Shown here in pieces: positions 1-11,500 of a stretch of DNA of 64,000 bases. The number at the start of each line of letters is the position of its first letter. Position 1 is the stretch's first letter. The stretch lies in contig NC_064675.1 of assembly GCF_023278565.1 (NCBI RefSeq), positions 7,812,001-7,876,000 on the forward strand. Direction: 5' to 3'. The notes under the pieces were generated by a model, which was not told where the DNA came from, ran no database searches, and worked only from the letters and a program-made list of their open reading frames with translations. Both the position numbers and the translations under genes were made by a program. This stretch comes from Colletotrichum lupini. Taxonomy: Eukaryota; Ascomycota; Sordariomycetes; Glomerellales; Glomerellaceae.

Positions 1-321
1 TTTTCCAAACACCTCGTAGGTGCCCGCAAGAAGGGAAAGGTCAATAGCTAGAATAGCGGCTTGCGCGATCTTCCATACTCCAATGTCTTGCGTGTATCGT
101 AGAAGTATGCCATTGAGGATAGCACAGCCAACCAGAGCTCCGCCACCCTGGTAGAGGAGCATGTCGTGGGCTGCATCGCGCGTTCCGGTGTGGGATTCGA
201 GGAAGAACTGGTCAAGCATCCAGTCACGCGTGAAGAAGGACATGAACGCGCCCCAGAGCGCGCACGGTGGGTCCCAGTAGAGGAAGATGGCTCTGTAGAT
301 AGAGGGGATATGAGTAGTCAT
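1..321 (-). CDS. Membrane protein, DUF7704-like, C-terminus beyond window
   Basis: An open frame runs leftwards from an ATG at 321-319 to the window edge without a stop, giving 107 residues. The start MTTHIPSIYR is followed by aromatic-rich hydrophobic stretches: around residues 13-25 (FLYWDPPCALWGA), about 58-75 (LLYQGGGALVGCAILNGI) and about 86-102 (WKIAQAAILAIDLSLLAG). These look like three of about four membrane spans. The opening, with YRxxFLYxDP near the N-terminus, resembles small fungal integral membrane proteins annotated DUF7704, whose function is unknown. The start is chosen because it begins the family-like N-terminus. The gene is transcribed in the same direction as the LysM gene, 1.25 kb away. 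No intron is seen in the visible part. The coding frame is well supported; the family name is a recollection and less sure. Confidence 0.6.
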   Translation of the reverse strand, partial: MTTHIPSIYRAIFLYWDPPCALWGAFMSFFTRDWMLDQFFLESHTGTRDAAHDMLLYQGGGALVGCAILNGILLRYTQDIGVWKIAQAAILAIDLSLLAGTYEVFGK

Positions 322-1573
322 TGTGAAGCGTTGACGGCTGGAGGATCCGGGAAAAACTTGAAGAAGTTTTGCTCAAAAAAGGAAAGAGGAGAGACGCGAG
401 ACCTTATTAAAACCCCAGGGATGAAACGCCTGGCCTTCAGGCTTGACTAAGGCCAGAATATACTGGAAATTGCTTAGTGCTGACGGCTGAATGACAAAGT
501 CCTTCCTTCCTTACCTAGGTACCCCGCTCCTTAACTGCCGGCTTTGGACCTTTTGTGCTGCAGCATTGATGTGCTTGCTATTCTTATAGCCATATGGGTA
601 ACACAAAGTAAAGTCGATCATGCGAATCGTCTTGTCAATATATCTTACAGTGCATTACGTGATCACCTTGAGGGACAGGTCTGAATAAGAGCTGCCTTGC
701 ACATACGCATCGAAAACAGACCATACCCGGAAGAGCTTAGGGCACCACAGCAAAAACAAGACCAAGCGTTTACAACACTATGTTGAAAGAGCGCAGAGTC
801 ATGGGGAGTGTTGCAACTCTACACTGACGGACTTGAGAAAGTGGCCTTGAATCATTTCCTGGCGCAGTAGAAGGATTAGCTAGAGGTGATGCATACCTTT
901 GAGCCATGCCCTCTTAAGTGATCTGAGAATAGTGAAAGGGAATGAATCAGAGGGAGAATGGAGGCTGATGAATCAGCAACCTATTTAGTGGAACATCTGG
1001 AAGTGGAGGACTGTGACGGGAGAATAAATGATTCCAATAATAATGTTTGTAGAGTATTGATTTCGGCTTCGACAACGGTCAGGAGTCTGAGACTAAGAAT
1101 AATTGCAATCTGTAGAGTAGAGCAACAGATTGAGTTGATAACATAAAGCAGCCGGTTTCAAGTTGCTTGGCTGTTCCCGAGAGCGTTATAAACCTCAAGC
1201 TCGTAACGTGCCAAGATATATGGTTCAAACACTCGCAGACGATGTCACATCAGTACGATGCTGTTTAGCTGATAATCATAACACATCACAGTCATCTAGC
1301 CCGAAAGAAATTACGGTGCAGGTAAGGCAACTATCACGTTGCCTTTCACAACCTTTTGGCAAGGTCCTAGGCGACTACCTGGGTTGGTCTCACAAGTGTT
1401 GAAAGGAACTGCAAAAGCAACTAGATTGGTTGTTTTTACTGATCAGCAATATGGAGCGAAGGAGTTGCCGCATACCCGCCTAGTAAGAAAGCACGGGTAT
1501 CATCCGCATGGATTTTTGTGATAGATGTGGTTTCAAGGGGCAATTAGAACACTATGGGGCTGGGACTAAGATC
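322..1573. other. Intergenic region, no gene seen
   Basis: About 1.25 kb lies between the start of the membrane-protein gene and the stop of the LysM gene. Short frames exist on both strands (60-97 codons), but none has a recognisable domain, a signal peptide or splice signals joining it to a larger frame. Composition is ordinary, with no RIP signature. It should contain the promoter of the membrane-protein gene and the 3' end of the LysM gene; no specific motif could be supported. Confidence 0.5.
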
Positions 1574-4486
1574 TTACGCCGCAACACCAATACAGTACCA
1601 ATAAGTCCCCCAGAAGCTGGTGCCACAATTTTCACCGTTGGTTCCGAGCACCGTATTCCAACTGTAAAAGTCTGCAGCCGCGAGACCGTACCTCTCGATG
1701 AAGGCTGAACACCAGTCGCCTGATGGAGCCTGGGCGTACTTGTTACACGTTGCGATCGCGTTGCCCGCCTGATTTGGCGACGGTGCCGCAACGGGGCCGT
1801 TGGTGGGAGTCGGAGTGGATACCGGCGCCGAAGTGGAGGTTACCCCCGAGCCGCCGGTGGTGGTCACGCTGTCGCTCGTACCGACGCAGTATGCGTAACC
1901 ACCCCAGAAGTTTGTGAGGCAGTCTTCTGATACAGCAGGGTTCAGAGCCAGAAACTGGGCATGCGTGAGACCGTACTCCGCCTCGACCGTGGAGCAGTCG
2001 CCGCCTGTTCAGAATGTGTAAGAGTCAATCGATTCAAATTGTCAGAAAAGTCGACTTACCAGTGACCACATGCCACTTGTTGCAATTAGCTGGTTGGCCG
2101 TCGTGAGTTGCTGCAGGAGGTGTTGGGCCTGCGGTCGACGAAGCGATTGCTGATATTGAAGTCGTAATGGTTGCTGTCGCTGACGGTTCCACGAAATCTG
2201 AGGTTCTGATGCAGTAGTAGTACCCTGTGTGAGAGTTAGTCTCTTCTGCTTCTCTATATGCCACTATTTCTGGGCTTAGAAACTTGTTAGATCTCTTACC
2301 TGCCCACATACCACCGCACTCTGGGCCTACACTTGGGTTCCACGCATAGAATTGAGCGATGGTCAGAGACCATTCACTCAAAATCTCTGAACATGAAGGG
2401 CTACCGTTGGTATCAACCTCAACAATTTGAGTGCAGTTTTCTGTCATTCCATCCTGAGTAAGAAGTCAGTGATTTGAACTGAGGTCCATAGACAGAGAGG
2501 AACATTTACTCACCCGAGCCGGTAAGCTTGAGTCCAGCGGATCCGGGTTTGTGAACTTCTTTGAGCCAGTGTACCATTTTGCACAATAGCGGAAACCGCT
2601 CTCGAATGAGCATCCATCATCGGATGCGTTTCCGAGTACTACCAAGGAATGTGATTAGCGAGGACTGCGCTCGCATAGTGTTCAAGTATGAATGAGACGT
2701 ACTCGGGTTCCAGACTTCGAGGTCTTCTAGGGTAACGTCAAAGACCTCGGCGGCAAGAGCGCAGTTGGATGCCAAGTACATTCCGGTCATGTCTTTCTGC
2801 CAGTCGTCTCCCGTTAGATAGTGGTAGCAATCCTTCCTTGTTCCGGTAGCAATGGGAAGCAGAGTCGTCGTGGGAGTTGGAGCCGTCCAGATATTGTCAG
2901 GCAGCGTTGTTGCAGAGTCTTCGACGGTTCCCGTCATGGTGATCGCGAAGGTGATGTGTCCGGGCTTTCCGGTGTACGTGTTTACTAGGCACCTCCGATT
3001 AGAACTCACTCAGAGTAAGAAAGCATGTGAGTCTGGATAAACTTACAGTCTCCGACGGGCTGCACGCAGTATGACTCCTCGGCGTACAAGTTGGTACAGT
3101 TCTCGTTAATTGCGGGATTGAGGAATAAGAAGTCGTCCATGGAAATTCCGAATTTCATAACAATTAAGTTGCAATAGTCTCCAAGGATAGCAGTGTAGTA
3201 TCTGCCGCAATATGTGTTCGTCTCGGCCGCAACATTCGTGGGAACCGGCGCAGCAGTCAGGGGAATTGAGGGCTGCAAAGTTGTCTGCGATGGCTCCACA
3301 TAAGGAGTCCCCGGAACCGACACGCAGATTTGATGGCCAATGGTTTGATTGAGATTATAGCATCCAGAGTTGATTGACTTGCGCCAGTTAGTCTCCTTTA
3401 CAAACCCACGTTCATGTAGAAATAGGGAATACCTACAGGATTCCAAGATAGTAGCTGAGTCACAGTCATGCCATGAGCCTTTGCAATCTTGTCACAGGTG
3501 TCAGATTCAACAACCGTGTAGATATCACAAGTGTTGACCAGGCAAAGTTCTCCTTCGGTAGGGAACTGGTGACAGAATGCCAGCAAGTCGTTGTCCCAGA
3601 GGAGCCACTCCGTTCCAATGCTCTGTGCTACGGAGATGGAATTACAATCGTCCTCTGGCTGAATGGAGTAAGTCTTCCCTGTGCAGGTCGGCGTGGGCGT
3701 CGGAGCCGCTGTTGTTTGTCTACGGACGGTTTGTCAGCTAACGTTCTCCTATCTCCAAAATTTTGTGATGTGTTGAACACCTCGCGTCGTGGTAATTTAT
3801 TTCGATAAGAGAACGAATACTTACGTGAACAGACTGATCGTGGTAGTGACGAGAGGTGCTCCCGTGATGCCACAATCAGCCGTGCGAGACTCGTAGACTG
3901 ACTGAGCCTGCAGCCTTGGTCCGTCAAAGTAAGGAGATCCGGCTTGGAACCGAAGGTTCTTCACCAAGCAGCCGTCGCACGTATCAGACGGCACGTAGTC
4001 ACCAAAGTCGCCGCCGGCAGGCAGAGCACCTTGTACATTTGCCGCCTCCGGATCGCGTGAGGTAGCGAAAGCGGCGGTAATATTATTGTAAAAGCGGCCG
4101 CTGTCCGTTAGGTATGTTAGGTTGTAGTTATATCTTAGCAGCTCGCAGATTATAACGAGCGGTATGTCGACCTCTATCTTTTCGGGCTAGTTATCTGTAG
4201 CGCAACTGGAAACTATATCGACGTGGTAGGCCTCGAGTGTAGAGGCATAAGAGTCTACGCAAAGCGCTTTTAAGTCTGTGAGGGGATAATACTCTCTTCT
4301 GGTGAACAGGGTGATGCCGTTCCCATAAGGGATATTGGCTACGAGAGCATTAGAATATCCTGCGCTTAGCCCCTCTGGCACAGTGTTGGTGGTGAATAGC
4401 TGGCTTCTGAGGGTTATCGAAGTGAAAAGAGTGAATGTCAGGGTGATGGCCGGTAAAGACCGGGTATGAAAGAGCGTGGACGCTAT
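1574..4486 (-). pseudogene. Secreted seven-LysM chitin-binding protein, 5' end broken
   Basis: Eight exons splice in one frame: 4486-3825, 3719-3437, 3377-3047, 2984-2703, 2638-2514, 2453-2300, 2224-2060 and 2004-1574. After a hydrophobic N-terminus and a Cys-poor lead domain come seven LysM modules, several with a WNP or LNP core and paired cysteines, in Thr/Pro-rich linkers; the last ends CIGVAA. LysM proteins bind chitin oligosaccharides outside the cell, and related fungal effectors (Ecp6, the Trichoderma TAL proteins) mask or scavenge chitin. The gene is divergent from a chitinase. Exon 1 is damaged: the likely start codon is ATA (4486-4484), with no in-frame ATG anywhere in exon 1, and TAG lies at codon 100 (4189-4187). 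Tyr occupies codons 44, 54, 80, 125 and 133 where the family has Cys. All fit C-to-T changes at CpA on one strand or the other. Downstream exons are intact. A truncated product from a later start is possible but would lack a signal peptide. Confidence 0.82.
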
Positions 4487-5511
4487 ATTGGCAGGAACGG
4501 CTTAAACGAGAGGCTCTGTTAAGGAGATAGTAATAAGGATTGTGGGAGTTCGAGATTCTCGAGACTTAAAGGACAAACGGAAGACTAAAAAGGCTCTGGT
4601 GAGGAACCGAGGAGAAAGCAATCGCGCATAGGTAGACCATAGTTATAATATGAACTTGAAGTACGTTGTGGCAATGAATACTGGCCACGATCTTGGTAAC
4701 ACCGATGCTAACGACCGAAATGGATCGCGTTTAAGTGAAAGATGCTGCTTGACACCGTCAATTTCAGCCCTCCTGCATTTTAAATGATTGCTGCGCTGAC
4801 TAGGTGAGCATCACGCCCACTTTCCGGCTTACTAGTTGTACTCTAGACTCTAACTGAAGTGTGATTTCGTTGAATTCTTTGCTAAAGATGGCGAGTCCGG
4901 CTTGGCGAAGGATTCAGGGCTAGTTATAGGTATGCGGTAATTAGAATTGTGCAGGTTGTAAATACCTATTCCCCTGTTTTCTGTATCTAATGCTAGTCGT
5001 AACGAAGATGGGGTTTACTCCCTAGTGAAGGATTGCGGTAAATATAACGTGTAAGCGCTAATTCCTCCCGATGCTTAAGAAAGAGAAGCTTACTCCGTGA
5101 GCTAAGTTAATTTAGGTTGTGCTAAGTCCCGAGACCGATTTTATTGCGACTTTTACTCTACTATGGTACCTAGAGGCTCGCACACGGCGGCCGCCTGACC
5201 CTTGTTGACTTCCCCTGTAGAACCCGCGTGGTGCTTGAAAGTTATCAGCGCGAACCTGCAGCCTATAGATGGAGACCCCTGTCGTTGGGAGCGTCTGAAA
5301 ATCTCCGTGCTCGAGGCGAAGAGTTTCCTCGAAAGACCCTTTCTAGGGTAGTGAGGTAGACAAGTCCGAGGGATTGTAAGAATACATGTAGGTATTCTAG
5401 GATTTACTCGTCGGGGCAAAATCATGATGTTTATTTCTCAGGACAAATTGGCTTCATTTTGCCTTTGCTAGTTGTTATTTATTCGTTTAGATAGCATTCG
5501 TAGCCGCCATA
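4487..5511. promoter_or_regulatory. Shared divergent upstream region, partly RIP-like
   Basis: This roughly 1-kb gap separates the 5' ends of the divergent LysM gene and chitinase, so it should hold both promoters. No particular binding site could be supported. The stretch from about 4080 to 5150, including LysM exon 1, is richer in TA and poorer in CA/TG than the flanks, a mild version of the composition seen beyond 19.4 kb. A 90-codon frame at 5153-5425 (minus) has no recognisable domain and is not called. Confidence 0.4.
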
Positions 5512-8500
5512 ATGGCAGGCCACAATACACTCTTTCGACAGTTTCCTTCCTCTACATTCGTTATTATTTTCCTTTCTCTTTTCTCACTATTTTCCTATGC
5601 TTTTCCTACCGGCAGCCGAGATGGCCCATCCAAAGCCGAATTGGCAACCACAACATGCCGTAACGAAGCCTACCAGTTCGTAAATGGAATTCTGCTTATA
5701 GAGACATGTTTCTAATGTCTTTTGTGGCAGCCCTTTCGACTACTCAGTCAAACCAGCTCAGAATCGGAACCTTCCCCTTTGCCCTACCAGTGTCGAACTG
5801 GCAGCGATTCAAACTCGTGATCTGCTGTTGGGTCGCCAGGTGACTCAAGAGCAGGACTATAGTTGTAACGAATTCAGACCTTGCGGCAACGGTTAGTTTC
5901 TGTCTTGGTTTTCAGCGTGAGTTGGCTCTATCTAACGTTGATTGATGAACAGGCGCTTGCTGTGCCAAGACCGGGTGGTGCAACTACGGCCCGGAGGCCT
6001 GTGGTACAAACGGCCAATCTCCTAATGACAAATGCTGGAGTAACTGCGATGCAAAGGCAGAGTGTGGCCGATATGCCGAAACAGAGGGCAAGGAGTGCCC
6101 TCTGAACGTGTAAGTTTCACAACTTTCTAATCATCTCACGAGATAGATGCTGATTGTGGTGTGTGGATATGCAGTTGCTGCTCGCCATTTGGCTTTTGCG
6201 GCATGACCGAAGACTTTTGCAAAAAGACCGACGATGAGGAAACCAGCTGCCAAAGCAATTGCGACCAGCCAGGGTCAGGGTCATCCAACAGAAATGTCCG
6301 TCAAAGAGTGGTTGGTACGTTATCTCTTCTTACAACAGTATCAGAAGATAGCCTGGATCACTGACTTGATAAGGCTACTACGAGGCATGGGTACACTCCC
6401 GAGCATGCAATGGCATGTCGATCGACCAAATGCCCGTGGGAGCGTTGAATCATCTTATGTTTTCCTTCGCCTACGTCTCGCCCAACGACTTTCAGATCGT
6501 TCCAATGGACGACCTGGAGCCGAATCTCTTCTCCAAGATGACCGCCATGAAGAAGCAGAACCGAGCTCTTAAGGTCATGGTAGCCCTTGGAGGGTGGACC
6601 TTTAACGACCCTGGTGCAACCCAGCTCGTCTTCCATGATGTTGCAAGCAGTAAAGCAAACCGATCCAAGTTCATCGGCAATCTCATGAGCTTTATGCGCC
6701 AGGTGATAAACATCTCCTGACCCTTGATCCGGGTCATTCTAGCTGACGTTGAATTCTAGTATGGTTTCGATGGTGTTGATTTTGATTGGGTATGTTTGAG
6801 CTCTGCTTCAACGTCCGTCTTACAATTCGCTGACAATCTTCCCGAAGGAATATCCAGGAGCTGATGATCGCGGCGGCGCGGAAGAAGATGGCAAGAACTT
6901 TACACTCCTGCTCAAAGAACTCAAGGAGGCCATCAAGAACCAACCCCTTGATTATGTTGTGTCATTCACTACGCCGACTAGCTTCTGGTATCTGCGACAC
7001 TTCGATCTTAAGGCAAGTACTGACGCTGTCGACTTTGTGAACATTATGAGTAAGTATTTCTTCTTCGCGATCCTATGACGTTCCGAAGCCAAAGTTTCTA
7101 ATTCGATTTTGTAGGTTACGAGTAAGTCGCAGCTTCTGAAACAAACCCTACCTTGCCGGTCTCGGGGAGCCATCTACTCATGGGTGTGCTCAGTTCCTGG
7201 CTAACTTGAGACAGTCTGCACGGCGTTTGGGATGCCTGGAACCCCATCGGTTCTAATGTTCTCGCACACTCAAATCTCACTGAGATCAAGCTCGCACTTG
7301 ACCTGTACTGGCGCAATGACATTCCTCCCGAGAAGCTCAACCTTGGCATTGGTTTCTACGGTCGCTCTTTCGAGCTGACGGACCCGGCTTGCAACAAGCC
7401 TGGATGCCAGTTTCGCGGAGGTGCAGCTCCTGGTCCGGTAAGTTGGTGTTTTTACACTTGAGCATGGATAAGTTCATCCTTCATTTACTGACAGTTTGAA
7501 ATCAGTGCACTGCAAATTCTGGAACGTTGGCGTACCGTGAGATTGAGGATATCATCAAGAAACACGATCTCAAGCCGTACTACGACAAGGAGCACCAAAT
7601 CAAGTACATTGTTTGGAACCAGAACCAATGGGTTAGCTACGTATGTGGGGTCATTTTGTCGCATCAAGTTGATGTCAGCCTTCGTGAAGGAAGGCATATG
7701 CTGACTCCATCTAGGATGACCCTGAAACCATCGAGGCCAAGATCGATTTTGCAAACGAGCAAGGCCTTGGCGGGCTGCTGATCTGGTCGGTAAGTCGGCA
7801 CACCCGTCATTCATTGCATATGCATGCCATCTGGCTTCCCGAAGAACACGGATGCACATCGAAATCATGCTTGGGTATTGACTGCTTTCTAGATTGACCA
7901 AGACACGGACAACCTAGACGCCCTCGGTGCTGTCGTTGGCCCGACCACCAAGGCGTTGGCTTTGCGACAAACCCTTTCTGAAGATGGAGCGGCCACATGG
8001 GAACAGCTAGGAGCCCAGAATTGCTACGTCACTGGTTGTGGAGGCAAGTGCGACAAAGCTGGCTTCAAGGCCGTCACAACTCAACCGTGTGGAGATGCTA
8101 CGTTCTTCACGCGACACTCCTCCGAAGAAGACAGCACGCTCTGCTGTCCCGTCAACTCTGCACCGGATCCGAAGGACTGTAAATGGTAAGACCTACACCT
8201 TTGTCTATTGTCCCAAACCTTGTCGCTGATAGCCATATAGGAGAAGCCAAGGCGACGCACCAACCTGCAATGGCCGTTGCGAATTTGGCGAGGTCGGCCT
8301 CCAAATGAACAAATGGGGCGACGGCAAGTACTGTAAAGACGGCAACAAGATGTACTGCTGCAAAACCAAGGCCGAGAACAGCGACGGCGACAAGTGCAGG
8401 TTCCACGACAATGGAAAAAAGTGCCCAAGCGGACAAAAGGCACTTACCTTCTCTGGCGCGTTTGGGAACGGCAACATTGGCGAAAAGTCTCCGGATGTCG

Positions 8501-11500
8501 ATCTCAAACATCTCCAGAGTCTCACGGGTACGGCGCTCGAAGATGCCTTAGACGAATACACGTGGAAGAAGATCAGTCTCTGGTGCTGCGATGACGAAGA
8601 GTTCAAGAAGTGGAAGAACTGCGAATGGAAGGGCAAGCCCGGAAGTTGTTTCGACGCTCACTGCGACCTTAATACGGAGGTCATGCTCACCTGGGCCGGA
8701 GCCGGTGGTGGTGAGATGTGCTTCCCGCATCCCGACCCAAATCGCGCGCGTATCTTCTGCTGCGATCCGCCTAGTGGCTCTAACCTTTTCCTCCCGGCCG
8801 CCCTGAAAGACCTGTTCCCCGACCCCCCTACCGGTAACGATGTCAAGACCAAGGGCAACACAAAGACAGACGACACCTGGGGCGGCTCGCAAACCGGCGG
8901 CAGCAACGACGATCCGAACAAATCTGCCATTCAATTCTACGTCATGGCCAGTCCTACAGAAATCCAAGTCACCCTCGACAAGCGCGACGGCTCCCACTGG
9001 GAGCTCTTCAACTGCAACGATGCTCACTCTCTTGGCGTGCAGACTGTTCAGATGGTTTGCATGAACGATTCTGAGGATAGCAACTGCAAAGAGCTTTTCC
9101 TCGGAAATGGTGCACCAGGAACCATCATCGAGATGCCGCAAGATCAGGGCTGCGGACCGGGCAAGTATGCCGTCGTTGAGAGCCTGGAGGTTTCCCATAA
9201 CCAGACGTTGCCGGGACACCTCACTCGACGAACGGCAAGCCCGCCCGTGATCTATGACCTCACGTTTGGCTACAACTTCAAGCTTGTTCCTAGAGAGTAC
9301 GGTGACACACAGCTCCGTATCGATTATTCGTGAGTACCCCTATTCTTCACATTTAGTAATTCATCCTAACCTCCTTCGTCCACACAGGAACCAGGAGGGC
9401 TACTGGGACCATATCGTCACCCGCCCGGTATCGAAGAAGCGCAAGAGGTCCCTCGAAGAATTCGGTGGTAACCACAAGAGATGGCTCGAAGAGGAGTGGC
9501 GCGACGATAACCACTTTGGCGGTCTGTCGAAGAAGGATCTGCATAAGCGATGGTTCGGTGACGACGTCCTCGAGTGGCTGGAGAGTCTCGTTGAAGTCGA
9601 GATCGTCAAGACGGAGAAGCGCCATCTCTACGAGGAAGACCTCTCCGCAGTCTTATTGCGAGAAGAGTGGGACTGCGGTGAGTTCAAGGGCAAGATCGAC
9701 GCTGTCGCGACTGCCGGCATCAAGATGGCAACGTCTTTCGGGTTTGCCCTCATCACGACGCTCAACTCGGAGACTGGCCTGGATCTCAGCAAGTCTTATT
9801 TGCATTTCGCCAACAAGGTATGTTTCCATTTTCGCTGCTATTCTCAGATGTTTTTATGCATATTTGGTCGTTTTTTGTGGGTTTCATGAGACTTTGAATA
9901 TGTGCTAAAGGCCTTTTTGCAGGGAAGCGTGAATGCCGTCTTCACCCTCGACGCTAGGATGTCACTACACTGGGACTCCGAAGCGTTTAACATTGCTCCC
10001 ATCTATTTCCAAGGCGCCAGTTTTGTTATTCCTGGATTTGGCTCGCGTAAGTATCTTCCAATGTCTGAGAGACAATGCAAATTCAAGTAGCTCGCTGACA
10101 GAATATCTAGTTGGCCCCCGCCTCGATCTTCGAGGTGAGATCAAGGCCGACATCACGGTCGAGGGACGTGTCGAAGCCAGAGTCAACATTGTTGACTGGG
10201 ATATCCAGCAGACCTACCCTCAACACACGGAGAAGTTCGATCCGAAGGAGCTTTCCGAGGCTAAGCGTGGAATTGACAGGAGAGATCTTGCCGAACCCAC
10301 CTTTGATGCCGAGATGAAAGGCAACGGAGATGTTGAGTTTCATTTGATGCCCACGATGGTCTTTGGTCTTGAGTTCGACGATGTCTGGAGCATCGCCACC
10401 ACCGATGTTGAGCTCGTGGCTGACACCTGGGTCCGCATGAGGGTCGATTCCGACCTCGACTGCGGCTTCGGCTATGGTGTGGATGCCGGCATGTCTCTTA
10501 TCGCCCAGGCAAAAATTCCCGAGATATTCAAGTGGACTCCTCAGACGCACACATTCAAGCAGGTAACTAGGCCCTGAGATGGCTGTCCACGTGAGCAAGT
10601 TCCATCATGCTGACACAGGTCACTCAGATTGAGAAAAATCTTATTCCCGGAAATGGCAAGGAATGGCAGTGTGCATCAGGGGCAACAGAGCGACGCCTGA
10701 TCGGCTCTGGCTTCAACTCAACCGAAATCACCGACATTGAGCCATTCGATATCTCGCCCCCCAGCCTGCAAAAGCGAATCATACCCTACGAATCAGACTT
10801 GAAGCCCAACAGCAAGGAGAAGACATGCCCTCCCAAGGGCGGCGCCGAAAAGCAAAAGGCATGCAATGAGATCACGGCCGTGGATGGCTTCTACGAGGGT
10901 GAGGATGACGGTTCGTGGGGCGCCGTTACTAAGCGCTCAGTTACTGCCGACGATGACTTTACCAGCAACTCGAGCACGAACCCCGCGTACCAGTCGGGCC
11001 TCCTTGACCGCGACTTGGAGAAGCGTGCCGGCAAAACTCTTGCCGTTTGCGCTGGTACTGCACTCTATAATGTCAATTGGTTGGACTGGTCCTCGTTGAA
11101 CCGCTTGGACATGTTCATTTACGATAGCAACGACTGGTCTGATTGTTCGAATAGTAAGTACCAGTTGTTCTCGACGCTTACACTATCCCTTCTTTCGTTT
11201 TTTCGTCGACGTCAACTAATATCGCATTTTCACAGTGGCCAGCAGCATCCAGAAAAGAGGAGAGCAGATTCTTAAAAACAAGAAGGGCGATAATGAGCAA
11301 TACGTTATCGAGCACGTGTTGGAAGCCCAGACTTTTCAACGCTGGCTGAGTATCGAAGGCGCAGATGGGCGTGGGGTGAGGGACCTCTGCCGAGCAATGA
11401 AAGCGGGCGATTGGATGGGCTATACCCCGAACCCTCTCGATGCCAACGGAGCCAAGGTCAACCCGATCACTTGGGTTGTCCAACAGTCCTACCCAGCAGC

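Noticed and set aside
166..450. 94-codon plus-strand frame at the left edge
   Set aside because: It overlaps the antisense membrane-protein frame, which has a family-like N-terminus and hydrophobic spans.
5153..5425. 90-codon minus-strand frame in the divergent intergenic region
   Set aside because: No domain, signal peptide or splice-linked continuation; the composition is RIP-altered nearby.
8081..8636. Overlapping minus-strand frames of 119-143 codons
   Set aside because: They are antisense to chitinase exons 12-13, with no recognisable domain.
8548..9219. 223-codon minus-strand open frame
   Set aside because: It lies antisense to chitinase exon 13, whose plus-strand frame is intact and family-like; this is a shadow of high-GC codon use.
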